Notes: generated from the sequence alone by a model not told the origin. A stretch of DNA of 64,000 bases from Verrucomicrobiia bacterium (GCA_030425385.1 JAUIAH010000018.1:62001-126000), one strand, 5' to 3'; shown: positions 16,425-26,633, counted from the first letter of the stretch. Program-made: numbers and translations.

Positions 16425-19400
16425 TCACTTCCCTAGGCGATAAAAGTGCCGTGCCCCATCGAGGGTCAGCGGCGCCATCCATCGGTCGTCCGAGGCCTCC
16501 ACTTCCAGGGCGCTCGTGCTCCAGGTCTCAAGATCGAGAGACTCTTGGAGAGTCCATCCCTCGAAGCTGATGGGCCATGTGAGTGCCTGAGACTCAATGG
16601 TGAGCACGGGCAGGGGTGAAGGATCGCCGCCGCCGCCATCTACCGGCTGAATACGGACGGCATCGAGAAGGAGGGTGCCGTCATCGCCTTCCCCGACGAC
16701 AGTGGCAAAGCGCAGCGTCACGCGGGATCCTTTGGCGGCGAAGGGTAGGCTTTGAAAGTGATAGGGTTCCTGGCCCCCTACTGGTTCAATCGCAGCAAGG
16801 GTGGCGAGCACATCGTCGTCAACGCTGACGGTGAGATCAGGGAAAGCATACCCTTCTCTGACATTGTAAGCAAATTCGAGCAGATACATCTTTCCTTCTT
16901 CCAGGCCAGCGACTTCCTGGCTCATCGTTAGCGTATTCTGCATGAGCGCCACTTGATCGCCTTCAGGAATCACACCGTTGTTGTGGAAAGGACCGGCGGC
17001 GTCGTTGATGCCTGAGTTGCCGGTCCCGTCGATGATCCACCCGGCGATCGGACCATATCCGGGGGCGACGGGCAGCGTGTCCTCTTCGAAGCTGCCATTC
17101 TGCACGTAACCTTCAGGCACCACCGTTTCCGTCACCGTGACCTCGATCGTATCGCGGCTGAGGCAGGCGCCCTCGCTGATGGCAAGCGAGATGGAAGCGC
17201 TCCCCGGGGCCAGGGTGGCAACACGCACCGCTTGTGAGTTAGGGCCATCCGAGGTGAATGTCAGGGTCGTCGGAACAACGGTTGCCACCGTTGAGTCACT
17301 GCTCGTGAGGGTAATCGTGAGGGTATCCAGTTCTGTGAATGCGCCCACGGGTGCTGTCAGCGAGACCGTTTGGTCGATCCCTGTTTCACTCGTGAACTGT
17401 CCAGGGCTCACGGTCACGCAGGGGAGGGCTTCTCCGCCGGGATAGACGCGCACATCATCAAGGAGCACGGTTTGATCGCCTGCTCCCATCTGAGCGAATT
17501 GGAGATCAGCCGAATCACTCGTGGCTTGGAAGCTGAAAGTGTGCGTGTGATAGGGCTGTTCCCCACCTACGGGTGAGACAAAGGTCTGCTGGGCCAGGTT
17601 ACCCCCAATCTCGACCTGGAGGGTCGGCGTGTTGCCGCTGCGGGCATTGTAGTGGTAGGATAGGGTGTAGGTCGAGCCGGGGATCAGGCCCGAAACCGTC
17701 TGCCGGATCATCGATCCAGCGCCTTGCAGAAACACCACGTCGTCCTGGTCCGGGTTGAGGCCGTTGTCGGCAAATGGACCGATGCCAGACGCATTCACTC
17801 CATAACTGCCTTGTGCTTCCCACCCGGCGAGTGGCGCGTTGGCGTCTCCGTCCATCGTTCCGAGGTAGCCTGGTGCCGGGAGGGCGGCTGCGCCCGTGGC
17901 TTCGAAGCTTGGATTGATGATGACGAGATCCGTCTCGGGACGCGGGACGATGGTAAGGGCATCGAGAAGAAAGGTGGCGTCACCTTCAGCAGTTCCTGCG
18001 AAGGTGAGCGTGTCAGAAGCGCTCTCGGGTATGAATGGAATCTGGGCGAAATGATAGGCTTCGCCGATGCCGACCATCTCCAACGCGTCCACGCGAAAGA
18101 GTTCTTGCTCTCCGAAAGAGGCAACCAATCCGATCGTCCCGCCGCAACAATTGCGGGTGTTGTAGTGAAATTGGAGCCAATAGGGAGCACCGACCGCCAA
18201 GCCGCCCACTTCTTGAGCTATGGAGACGGAGCCTTGAGCGAAGCCAACTTGGTGGCCGTCAGGAATGAGACCATTGTCGTGGAAAGGGCCATCCGCACGA
18301 TTGAGTCCCGTGCCTCCGGCCGGCCCGTTCCATTCATCGATGGGGCTGTAGTGTGGGTAGGTCTCGTTATAGTTACTCTCAAATCCTGGATTGCGCACAA
18401 GCGTCGAAAGTGCTCTCGCAGTCACCGAACTTCTCTCCAAGCATAGGAGCTTGCTAGGGCTGAGGGCGAGAATGCTCTGGCCCTTGCTCACGGCTTCGTA
18501 GCTGGCGCTCTGGGTAAGTTCGCCATCAGCGGAGAACTCGAGAACCACTGTGCTCGCTGAAGCGCCGCCTAACAGAGCGATGGCTTCCGGATTGCTACTG
18601 GTCACGGTCACGCTGACAGGGCCCTCGGCGACGGCTTCTTCTGGCATGTGAATGGTCAGGGCGTCGCCCGTCTGGCCTACCGTTGCGGAGAACTTTTCCG
18701 GGCCCACGGGAACACAGGGGATGGTTGACGCCTCTCCAAGGATGCGCACATCATCAAGAAGGAGCGAGTGATCGCCCGCAGCGGTTTGTGTGAATGTGAT
18801 CGTGTGGGTGACATCTGTCGCGGTGAACTCGACTGATCTCATATGGAAGGGATTGGCACCACCGACGGGTGTGATGGTTTCCTCTAGCAGAATGTTATCG
18901 TCGAGAGAGACGCGAAGCCCGGGAGCATTGCCTTCACGAGCATTGACGGCGAATTGCAGCGTATAGGTCTCTCCAGCGAGGAAGCTATTGATCGTCTGGC
19001 TGAGGAAACTGTCACCGTCTTGTATGAAAGCAACCAAGTCTTGATCGGGAGCGATGCCATTGTTAGCGAAGGGGCCAGCGCCTCCCACATTCACACCGAC
19101 ATTGCCTTGGCTCGTCCAGCCAGAGAGATGCACCAAATAGCCAGGTTCAGGGGCACGACCGCTGGCTTCAAAACTGGGATTGCTGAGAGGCACATCCTCA
19201 AGAGTGCGCTCCACGAGACTCACGGCGTCAAAGACCAGCGTGGCATCGCCCTCGGCCGCGGTGATCAAGGAAAGCGTGCCGGTGGGAGTGGCTGGTTGGA
19301 AGGCCGCTGTGAATGTATGATAGGGATTGCTTTCGCCAACGGGTTGCACATTGAGAATCGGATCTCCGATAGCCTGATCATCAAAGGCGACCTCAAGGTT

Positions 19401-20660
19401 GATGGTTCCGCCGCAGCAGGCTCTGGCATTATAACGAAAACTCAAATGATAGATCTTGCTGGGATCGAGGCCCGATAGTTCTTGGGAGAGACTGTTGCTC
19501 CCTTGATTGAACGCTACGATGCTCCCATCTGGGTACTGGCCGTTGTCTGCAAATGGCGTGATTTCCCCATTGTTCACGCCTCCGCCACCTAGCCACATGG
19601 CGACTTCTCCATAGCCTGGCCATTCGCCGATTGCCGATGCCTCGAAGCTGGGATTGCGAATGATGGATGAAGAAATGCTGACGGAAAGGCCAGCTCCAAC
19701 GCATAGGGGTTCGGGAGCACTCAGTTCGAAGGTGGCCTGGCCGCCACTCTGGGGAATGATCTCAAGGGGGATGGTATTCTCTCCGCCAGCCGGGAAGGAT
19801 AGTGTCAGGGACCCGCTGGCATCGGCCCCTTGCAAGGTGGCGACGTCTGGGTCACTGCTGGTGATCGTGACGGACGTAGCGTTGTCGTTCAGAAACAGAC
19901 GAGGCACGGTGAGGGTAGCCTGTGTCGTTTCACCAGCAAAGAGCGCTGTGTTGTTAGACGTGAGCGTCACACAAGGGAAGCCGGTGGCGAGGTCTGAACG
20001 AATCTCAATGTCATCGAAACTGGCAATCGCTTCATCATCCACCGACCGTGCGTAGGTGCCGAATGCGAATTGGATGCCTTCGGAGAGGGGAAACGCGACC
20101 TCTGCTCCGAGGATGCCATTGACGGAGACGGACACGGTGCTTCCGTTAGCTTCGAGAAGAAGAGTGTGCGCACCCAGATCGTCGTCCAGGGAATCGAGCG
20201 CCTCCATGTTGATGCCAATGCCGGTAGGATTGTCGCCTTCTTGCCCGATGCGCCGATTAACCTGCCATCCGCCCTCCATGACATTCTGAGTAACAAAGAC
20301 GTACTGCGATCGGTCACTGTTAGAAATCCAAACACCTGAACGCCGAATGCCGCTACCCTCATCGGCGACGCGTGTGATCTGAAACTGCAGCGGTTGCGAT
20401 TCGGAAGCGGAGAAAGTGCGTTCCGATCGTAGGGCAAATCCGCCCCAGTAGTCGGACAACGGGGAGACTTCCAAGCGCATGGCCCCATCGACAATGCCCC
20501 CGCCGATATCGATGGTCCCCGTTTCAAAGGGACGATTGTCGAAGCTCCAGTGCGGTGCCAAGGCGCCGTCGTCAAAGTTGTCAGAGATGATGACCGCTTG
20601 CCCAAAGGCCATGATCTGGGAAAGGATGAGAATGGCGACAGTGATAGAGTTGGAGTTCAT
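16425..20660 (-). CDS. Large exported modular repeat protein
   Basis: 1411 residues with a signal peptide (cleavage about 20-22). Domains in order are: a lectin/LamG-like beta-sandwich domain (about 22-225); a repeat array (228-1339); a short C-terminal domain (about 1350-1411) with LQESLDLETWSTS, of a kind common at the ends of verrucomicrobial exported proteins. The array has five related jelly-roll-like modules of about 150 residues. Each opens with N(P/G)(S/G)FE and contains GPF.(D/N)NG and a LLDDV or LLDAV strand, as in DUF642/CBM-like galactose-binding domains. Immunoglobulin-like spacers of about 105 residues sit between. Its ATG overlaps the stop of the CotH gene by four bases, implying translational coupling. 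Role unknown; adhesion or carbohydrate binding at the surface is the obvious guess. Confidence 0.8.
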   Translation of the reverse strand: MNSNSITVAILILSQIMAFGQAVIISDNFDDGALAPHWSFDNRPFETGTIDIGGGIVDGAMRLEVSPLSDYWGGFALRSERTFSASESQPLQFQITRVADEGSGIRRSGVWISNSDRSQYVFVTQNVMEGGWQVNRRIGQEGDNPTGIGINMEALDSLDDDLGAHTLLLEANGSTVSVSVNGILGAEVAFPLSEGIQFAFGTYARSVDDEAIASFDDIEIRSDLATGFPCVTLTSNNTALFAGETTQATLTVPRLFLNDNATSVTITSSDPDVATLQGADASGSLTLSFPAGGENTIPLEIIPQSGGQATFELSAPEPLCVGAGLSVSISSSIIRNPSFEASAIGEWPGYGEVAMWLGGGGVNNGEITPFADNGQYPDGSIVAFNQGSNSLSQELSGLDPSKIYHLSFRYNARACCGGTINLEVAFDDQAIGDPILNVQPVGESNPYHTFTAAFQPATPTGTLSLITAAEGDATLVFDAVSLVERTLEDVPLSNPSFEASGRAPEPGYLVHLSGWTSQGNVGVNVGGAGPFANNGIAPDQDLVAFIQDGDSFLSQTINSFLAGETYTLQFAVNAREGNAPGLRVSLDDNILLEETITPVGGANPFHMRSVEFTATDVTHTITFTQTAAGDHSLLLDDVRILGEASTIPCVPVGPEKFSATVGQTGDALTIHMPEEAVAEGPVSVTVTSSNPEAIALLGGASASTVVLEFSADGELTQSASYEAVSKGQSILALSPSKLLCLERSSVTARALSTLVRNPGFESNYNETYPHYSPIDEWNGPAGGTGLNRADGPFHDNGLIPDGHQVGFAQGSVSIAQEVGGLAVGAPYWLQFHYNTRNCCGGTIGLVASFGEQELFRVDALEMVGIGEAYHFAQIPFIPESASDTLTFAGTAEGDATFLLDALTIVPRPETDLVIINPSFEATGAAALPAPGYLGTMDGDANAPLAGWEAQGSYGVNASGIGPFADNGLNPDQDDVVFLQGAGSMIRQTVSGLIPGSTYTLSYHYNARSGNTPTLQVEIGGNLAQQTFVSPVGGEQPYHTHTFSFQATSDSADLQFAQMGAGDQTVLLDDVRVYPGGEALPCVTVSPGQFTSETGIDQTVSLTAPVGAFTELDTLTITLTSSDSTVATVVPTTLTFTSDGPNSQAVRVATLAPGSASISLAISEGACLSRDTIEVTVTETVVPEGYVQNGSFEEDTLPVAPGYGPIAGWIIDGTGNSGINDAAGPFHNNGVIPEGDQVALMQNTLTMSQEVAGLEEGKMYLLEFAYNVREGYAFPDLTVSVDDDVLATLAAIEPVGGQEPYHFQSLPFAAKGSRVTLRFATVVGEGDDGTLLLDAVRIQPVDGGGGDPSPLPVLTIESQALTWPISFEGWTLQESLDLETWSTSALEVEASDDRWMAPLTLDGARHFYRLGK
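16644..19979 (-). repeat. Higher-order protein repeat: (spacer-A-B) x2, then spacer-B
   Basis: Unit 1 is residues 228-647 (18720-19979), unit 2 residues 648-1078 (17427-18719) and unit 3 residues 1079-1339 (16644-17426). Each unit begins with a spacer starting (F/I/L)PCV and containing V(T/S)(I/V)TSS or a close variant. A modules (336-485, 757-908) share an N.R.CCGGTI segment; B modules (494-645, 916-1073, 1188-1339) instead have N.R.G. The last unit lacks an A module. The order shows that an A-B pair was duplicated as a block. Confidence 0.75.
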
Positions 20661-23600
20661 GGTGATGCGAGGGTTTCAGTGGTGAAGCGGAGACGATAGT
20701 AGGGGAATTGAGGAGTAGGGTTCCAGGTCAAAGTCGTCACCTCATCGGCTGCAACCCTATCAAGCAAGGGAAGCGAGTCTCCCATGGGCACCCAAGCAGT
20801 GAGGTTACTGGAAGCCTCCAAATGCCAATCAAAGGCGTCTGCGAGGGTTGGGTACTGCAGTGTCAGGTGGCCGTCGGTATTCATTTGCAGAAGCACCTGT
20901 GGGAGCGCGAACGACAATGATGGCGTTGTTTCTCCCGGGGTGCCACCCTCGGTGATGCTTGCGCGCCAATGATAGGGTGAACGGCCATCTCCCGAGCGGC
21001 GGACAAGGGAATGTCCCGTTCCGTCCGGTGTGGATGGCCAAGGCATCGCATCACCGTAGGCCACCTCGGTGATGAGCGTTCCCGAGCGATCTTCGAGTCG
21101 CAGGGTTTCACCACCATTGTCGAGGCGCGAGTCGGGAAAGTAACCGTGCGCGTGGGGAAAGACTGAAGCATCATGGGCTAACAGAAAGACGTGTCCAGGA
21201 GCGAGAATCAGAGACGTGTCCACCGGTTGTCCCCAGGTGATGCCGCGAGTGAATCGAATGCCGGCGAGATCGATAGGGTGGTTGCCAATGTTCTGCAACT
21301 CAAGGAACTCTCCGGAGCCCTGAGCATCGGAGGGGTGATAGTGGATCTCCGAAATGATCAAATGGTTAGGGGAAGGGGGCGCGATCTCTCCTGTATGCGT
21401 GATCGTGATGCGATCGGTGCCTGGCGCGAAGAAGTTGCCGAGGTTCTCGCCGCGGAAACTGATCGCCTGGAGGTTGAGAACATTCTCGCCTGGTTGGAGG
21501 GGGATTACCGTTTGCCAAGTGTCGATGCCTGGCCATGTCAGCTCTAACATCTGTCCGGTTGATTCATTGCGAATCGCGCGAAGATCGATCCATCCCGTCC
21601 CCTCTAGAGTGACCCATGGACGATCCGTGTCAAAGGCGAGCCCTCGGTTCGTGGTGATACGAAAGTTGGCTTGCACCGCCTTCTTGAGCGCCGCCAAGAC
21701 GTGGCGCCCTCTGGTATCGATGTATTGGCGCAGTTGTTGTTGATGATCGCTCTCTGTGATCTCACACAAGTGCGTGATCCATGGATCCATGGCGTCCGTA
21801 TGAAAGGCTGTCTGCACGAGGTCATGGAGGTGTCCGTAGAACAGTCGAGCATTCTCTGGTAGTCGGATGAAGCTATCCAGATTGGTATTGCCGCGTCCCA
21901 GCAACGCATCATCGGGACTGTAGTAGAAGCCATGATCGAGATCCCAAGGAAAGGCTAACACACGCCCATCAGACGGCCTAGTGTAGAGCACGAGATTGTG
22001 TTCCAAGCCATTGTTGTAGGTATCCGCAACGCCGATGAGCGACTGAAAGGCAAAGACGCGCATCCATTGATCCACATCGATGGCTTGTGGGATGGTGGCG
22101 CGTCGTTCCTCGTGGGTCCGGCTGGAGAGCGCTTTGCCGAGGCGTCGAATGCCGGAGAAATCATCGTGATCGCGATTGTTCGTCGGGATGAAATGAAAGC
22201 GGTAACTTTCCTTTGATTCACCCATGTCGTGAATATCGACGCCACGGACGGCAGTGTAGGGGCCTTTCAACCCATCGTGCCGGCCATTGATTGTTGTGGT
22301 AGGGTGATAGATCAGCTCAAACTTGTGCGTGGCCCCAGAGGATCCGTTCTCGTATTGGCCATCAAGGTAAGCGCTGCCGTAGCGCGCCATGCGTAGTTGA
22401 GCGAGACTGGACTCATTCAGACGCGGTGTTTCGACAAAGACCACATCTTCGTAGGTCGTTGGGATGCCACCGGCGCGTTGAGCTATTTGATTGATGAGGA
22501 GTTCGTTCACGCCAGCACCTGCCTTCACTTCAAGGAAACCGTTAGCATTTCCATTCGGCATGACGGCGCCCCGGTCCAGGGCGATGGAATCATGCACGCC
22601 TCGAAAGCGATCATCTGAGCCAAAGGCGACGTTGTAGCCAACGCGATTGCCTCGGCGACCATAGGGGCTGCTGCGCAAGCGAACGCGAATGTTGGGATGA
22701 TAGTGTTCATCATTGACGATCAAGGTCCCGGGAAACCGGCCATTGCTCACCGCATGCTCAGGACGGCGCATGAAATCGTGATCATCTGGCCAGAGAAGGA
22801 GTTGGATGGCGTCGACGGAGCGTTCTTGGTGCCGTCCCTCACCGAAACGCAAGAGGGCGCGAGAATCGGGGCCGTCCTCTGGAAAGCAGGCGGTTGCCCC
22901 GTCGCCGTCTTCAGCCATCACATAGAATTGAATGAGTTGCCCCTCGGGTTGGCCCGGAAGGTGAGCGTGCCAATGGGATCCCTCCAGGGTCATAGGCAGG
23001 ACTTTCCAGTCGATAGCGGGTGTTCGGTAGACGAGGTGAACGGAGGCGACGCCTTGGGGATCGGCGGCGCTGATCGAAACTGTGACCGCCTCTCCAGATG
23101 GTGGTCGCAGCGGATGCAATGTTAGCAGATCAAGCGTGGGCCCCATCGGTTCCCAATGCACCTCGCCAGGTGATCCCAATCGATCGGGTAAGGGCAAGGG
23201 ATGCGTGCGTGCGAGCCGGTTGAGGTAGAGGCGCGTGTTGAGGGCAGGATTGCCTCGGCACCACTTGGCCGAGAATGAAATGCGATAGGTGGAATCATCC
23301 TCAATGCGTGTGTCACTCGCAAAGCGATGAGAGACATTGTTATAAGAATGTTCAATCGCTCCATCAGCGACGATGCGCATGGCGGAGACGGTCTCGCCAT
23401 CACGTACGGTTTCCACCGGGTGGCTGTGACGGTGCGTGCCCAGAGCCACCCAGTTCGAGAGCTCACCACTGAAGAGATTGCGCTCTCGAAAGTTTCCGTT
23501 GCGCAAGAGAGGCACATTCTCAGCGCCCGAGGTGTCTTCTACCACCACATCGGTCACCAGAACCTCTCCTGAATCTAGTAACCCCATCAAGAATTCCTGG

Positions 23601-24985
23601 AAATGGTCTGGATGGTTGCTCCCCAAAGGTTCGCTGCCGGGGCCTTCGTAGCTGAAAGCGACCCAGGCTGCCTTGTCCTCTTCACGACTGGCTCGCCATG
23701 ATGCAGGATGGGCGTTGTCTGCCCAGGGATCCCGGAGTTCAAGGCTGCTGCCGCCCCCATCGGCCCACTGAGGCCAGCGCCCACTATCATGATAGCGAAC
23801 GGAGTCGACCGGATTGCCGATGGGATCTTGCAACAGAATTGTATCGGAGTCATTGCCGAGCCTACCTGAGAAATTCCCTAGCATGCGCACCTTGGGATGC
23901 TTTGCCTGAAGCGATGCGATGTCGCGCGTGACGACGAGGACTTCCTCAGACTTAAGAAGGGTGCCTTGGGGAAAGCGAAAGTGAATGCCGCCATCGAGCG
24001 TCCATCCTGACAGATCGACCGCGTCCTCGGATCGATTGAAGAGTTCTAGCCATTCCTCGTCATTCGGAGCGTAGTCGTCTTCTGGAGTGTTCGGCTGATC
24101 GTAGGTTGGGGGGTAGTGATAGAGGATCTCGCTGATGACGATCGCATCTTGAAGGGCGACGCGATTGGTCTCGCCCGGGGTAGGCGTTTCGGTCGAGAGC
24201 CAGGCATCGTCATCTGTGCGTACCCGTGGGCGAACCCCCACCCGACCCGCATCGAGGAGCCTGCCGGAGGCGTCGTAGAGAAAGATGGCCTGACCTTCAG
24301 AGAGCGGACCTTCTGGTGAGATCACGTGGTAGGCGCCTGGAGCGAGAGAAATGGCCTCAAGCGGATCACTGACAGACGTGCGAAACCCCGTGAGCGCGAC
24401 GGTTGACGATCCGCGATTAACGATTTCAACGTAGTTAGGATCGATTTCCGATAGGACCACTGCTGGCAGCGAGAGATGAGAGCGATGAGCAGATCCAGGA
24501 GAACCTCCGGGGACCCGGCTGGCTTCCCAACTAGAAGGTTCGGCCGTGGCCAACGAACCGTGACGTTTGCGGAGCGTCATGCCAGAGCCATCGGCACCCA
24601 CGGGCCAGGGAGCGTCATCGTCATAGCGGAGACGATCCATCACCCGATCATTGCGATCGCGCAGGGTGACGGTCTCGCCACCGTTGTCTAACTGGCCCTC
24701 GAATGGGCCGAGCGCATCATCCAATGGCGCCCCCGCGCCGTGGATGACCAGATAACCTTTCGGTGCGAGGACGCTGCCTTCGGGAAAGGTGAAATCGACG
24801 CCACCCGCCAAACGCCAGCCTGACAGATCCACACGAATGGACATCTGATTGTAGAGTTCGATCCATTCGGTTTCTTGAGTCTTGTCAGGATGATAGTGGA
24901 TCTCGTGGAAGGTCACGACGGAATCGGTGCCCGCGTGCAAGGGGAGCCATCCAAGGACGCCTAGTATCGTGAGCCAACGAACCAT
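20657..24985 (-). CDS. Secreted lamin-tail domain / CotH kinase-like protein
   Basis: 1442 residues with a signal peptide (about 1-18). At least three lamin-tail-like domains occur before the core: residues about 22-150, 178-265 and 285-440, each with (I/V).EI....(V/I)E(L/I).N and a later GGETV.L-type strand. A fourth lies at about 1205-1365 (LIISEIHYHPS). Residues about 715-1090 are a CotH kinase-like domain, with the acidic motif FPWDLDHGFYYSPDD near 1010-1025. CotH proteins are atypical secreted kinases that phosphorylate spore-coat or exported proteins. The C-terminus is again of the verrucomicrobial export type. It lies 46 bases downstream of the C25 peptidase gene and overlaps the repeat-protein gene by four bases, so the three genes form one operon. 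Kinase activity is inferred from the fold only. Confidence 0.82.
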   Translation of the reverse strand: MVRWLTILGVLGWLPLHAGTDSVVTFHEIHYHPDKTQETEWIELYNQMSIRVDLSGWRLAGGVDFTFPEGSVLAPKGYLVIHGAGAPLDDALGPFEGQLDNGGETVTLRDRNDRVMDRLRYDDDAPWPVGADGSGMTLRKRHGSLATAEPSSWEASRVPGGSPGSAHRSHLSLPAVVLSEIDPNYVEIVNRGSSTVALTGFRTSVSDPLEAISLAPGAYHVISPEGPLSEGQAIFLYDASGRLLDAGRVGVRPRVRTDDDAWLSTETPTPGETNRVALQDAIVISEILYHYPPTYDQPNTPEDDYAPNDEEWLELFNRSEDAVDLSGWTLDGGIHFRFPQGTLLKSEEVLVVTRDIASLQAKHPKVRMLGNFSGRLGNDSDTILLQDPIGNPVDSVRYHDSGRWPQWADGGGSSLELRDPWADNAHPASWRASREEDKAAWVAFSYEGPGSEPLGSNHPDHFQEFLMGLLDSGEVLVTDVVVEDTSGAENVPLLRNGNFRERNLFSGELSNWVALGTHRHSHPVETVRDGETVSAMRIVADGAIEHSYNNVSHRFASDTRIEDDSTYRISFSAKWCRGNPALNTRLYLNRLARTHPLPLPDRLGSPGEVHWEPMGPTLDLLTLHPLRPPSGEAVTVSISAADPQGVASVHLVYRTPAIDWKVLPMTLEGSHWHAHLPGQPEGQLIQFYVMAEDGDGATACFPEDGPDSRALLRFGEGRHQERSVDAIQLLLWPDDHDFMRRPEHAVSNGRFPGTLIVNDEHYHPNIRVRLRSSPYGRRGNRVGYNVAFGSDDRFRGVHDSIALDRGAVMPNGNANGFLEVKAGAGVNELLINQIAQRAGGIPTTYEDVVFVETPRLNESSLAQLRMARYGSAYLDGQYENGSSGATHKFELIYHPTTTINGRHDGLKGPYTAVRGVDIHDMGESKESYRFHFIPTNNRDHDDFSGIRRLGKALSSRTHEERRATIPQAIDVDQWMRVFAFQSLIGVADTYNNGLEHNLVLYTRPSDGRVLAFPWDLDHGFYYSPDDALLGRGNTNLDSFIRLPENARLFYGHLHDLVQTAFHTDAMDPWITHLCEITESDHQQQLRQYIDTRGRHVLAALKKAVQANFRITTNRGLAFDTDRPWVTLEGTGWIDLRAIRNESTGQMLELTWPGIDTWQTVIPLQPGENVLNLQAISFRGENLGNFFAPGTDRITITHTGEIAPPSPNHLIISEIHYHPSDAQGSGEFLELQNIGNHPIDLAGIRFTRGITWGQPVDTSLILAPGHVFLLAHDASVFPHAHGYFPDSRLDNGGETLRLEDRSGTLITEVAYGDAMPWPSTPDGTGHSLVRRSGDGRSPYHWRASITEGGTPGETTPSLSFALPQVLLQMNTDGHLTLQYPTLADAFDWHLEASSNLTAWVPMGDSLPLLDRVAADEVTTLTWNPTPQFPYYRLRFTTETLASP

Positions 24986-25031
24986 GCGGCAGGGTGACGG
25001 ATTGGCATCTGTCTGGCGATCATTCTTTCAT

Positions 25032-26555
25032 CTACTTGGCGGCCGAGGCGGCCGAGGCGGCCGAGAGATCTTGAGTGGCCACATAGACACTGTTCGGAGT
25101 GACGACGGTGATCCGGAGGGTTCCGCGTGCCGCCTCGGCCTCGCCTTTCCAAGAGTGGATGGGAGCGCGGGTTTCGCGGTGGGTGAATCTCAGGGCTTTC
25201 TGGCTGTCTGCGAATAGAGTCATGGCCGCTTCTCGGTCGAGATGAGCAGGGCGTTGCTTGAGTGGGGGTGGTGGCACGCGATGCCCTACCGTCAAGCGCG
25301 TGGCATCGGATGGGGGATTGGGAATGGACCACGTCCATCGATCGCCTTCCCGCGTGAATGTCGCTTTCAAAGGATAAGGGCGTTTGAGCTTGGTCGCGGG
25401 GTCTCCAAGCAATGCGTAGAGGAAGAGGTGATCCTGCCGGATCTTTGGGGTGTTGAGCTCAGCTTCGAGCTTGCCTTCGACATCCTTGAGGAACATCTCC
25501 ACTAACAGATCCTTCATGGCGTGGCCTTCACGTTGGGTTTCCGTCCAGCGTTCCCCCAGTCGGGAGCTGCCTTCATCAACGCTTTGCAGCCAAGCCACAG
25601 AAGAATAGTAGTTAGGCAAAGGATGCGATTGGGTCGTGGCAGCGATGACAGCCACCGGTCCGCCAGGTGCATGCAGAAAGGCTTCTGATAGGCTCTCCTG
25701 AGGGTGGGCGAAGTTCCCACAATCACATGCGAAGATGACCATGGGCGCCGAAGGCTTGGCATGCTGGTAGGTGGTCGTTTGAGCTGATTGATAGGTGATC
25801 CATCGGCCCTGATACGGCATGGAATAAAAGCCCGTGACACTGCCGTGGCCCATGAGCCCTGTGAACAAGCCACCACCGCGTGCGAGGTGACTTTCAAAGA
25901 TGGACGACTGCAGCTCAGGATGGCCGGAGAGTGGGTCGGTCGCGTTACCCATGATCACAGAGAGATCTGCCCAGGGAGGTGCCTCGCGGTGAAGGGTCTG
26001 CCGGAGGAGATTGGACGCCATGTTTGCATGAAAGGTGTCGCCATAAGCGGGATTGCCTGCCCACACCGGAATGTGCAACGCCCCTTCCGTCGTGGGGGCT
26101 TTCTCAAATGCGACGATCTTGGTGGCTAATCTCGCCAGGGCGGTGGGCGACCGTCCGGGCAATCGGCCCACCGGGATCTCGGGAATGCCGTCGCCATCCC
26201 AATCCCCAAAGACCGTGTCCGAGACGTAGGTTTCCGGTTGCGTGGCTTGCCAACGGTAAAGCGTCTTCCGATCACCCTGCAATTGGCCTTCTGCTAGAGG
26301 GGCGGCCAGCGTGTCATCGCCGAGGAGCAGGATGTAGGCGGGGGGCTGCTTGAGCGATTGGAGCGCTTTGCGGATCGGCGGTTCCCGCTTCTCGATGGCG
26401 AAGCCTTCTTGCGCCCGATAGTCTGACAATGCTTGGATACTGTCTTGCAAATTCTTGGGGCCGATCACCAACCATGTGCTTGGTGCCTCTGCATGGACGG
26501 CGATGACCAAGCTGGTTACAAACAGGATGGAGGCCGCGGTGCCTAATGCTTTCAT
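25032..26555 (-). CDS. Gingipain-like cysteine peptidase (family C25)
   Basis: 507 residues with a signal peptide (cleavage about 22, after AVHA). The family C25 layout is clear: an N-terminal alpha/beta subdomain with YILLLGD and the GDGIPEIPVGRLP segment (about 121-133), catalytic His in GLMGHGS (H237), and catalytic Cys in ACDCGNF (C277, with the C..G.F spacing of gingipains). It would cut proteins outside the cytoplasm. The last residues are a low-complexity Ser-Ala tail. As first gene of the operon with the CotH protein and the repeat protein, it may process one of them or their targets. I see no type IX secretion signal domain at its C-terminus. No Shine-Dalgarno is visible. Confidence 0.85.
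   Translation of the reverse strand: MKALGTAASILFVTSLVIAVHAEAPSTWLVIGPKNLQDSIQALSDYRAQEGFAIEKREPPIRKALQSLKQPPAYILLLGDDTLAAPLAEGQLQGDRKTLYRWQATQPETYVSDTVFGDWDGDGIPEIPVGRLPGRSPTALARLATKIVAFEKAPTTEGALHIPVWAGNPAYGDTFHANMASNLLRQTLHREAPPWADLSVIMGNATDPLSGHPELQSSIFESHLARGGGLFTGLMGHGSVTGFYSMPYQGRWITYQSAQTTTYQHAKPSAPMVIFACDCGNFAHPQESLSEAFLHAPGGPVAVIAATTQSHPLPNYYSSVAWLQSVDEGSSRLGERWTETQREGHAMKDLLVEMFLKDVEGKLEAELNTPKIRQDHLFLYALLGDPATKLKRPYPLKATFTREGDRWTWSIPNPPSDATRLTVGHRVPPPPLKQRPAHLDREAAMTLFADSQKALRFTHRETRAPIHSWKGEAEAARGTLRITVVTPNSVYVATQDLSAASAASAAK
25038..25064 (-). repeat. Three tandem 9-base units at the 3' end of the C25 peptidase gene
   Basis: GGCGGCCGA repeats exactly three times in tandem. On the coding strand it encodes a Ser-Ala-Ala run just before the stop codon. 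Since the unit is a multiple of three, copy-number slippage would change the tail length without shifting the frame. Confidence 0.85.
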
Positions 26556-26633
26556 GATGAGGATGTGTTGGAGAAACCCGATTTATCAGAAATCTAGACA
26601 AGGTGCCGGTTGTCGTCCAGCGTCCCGATTGTC

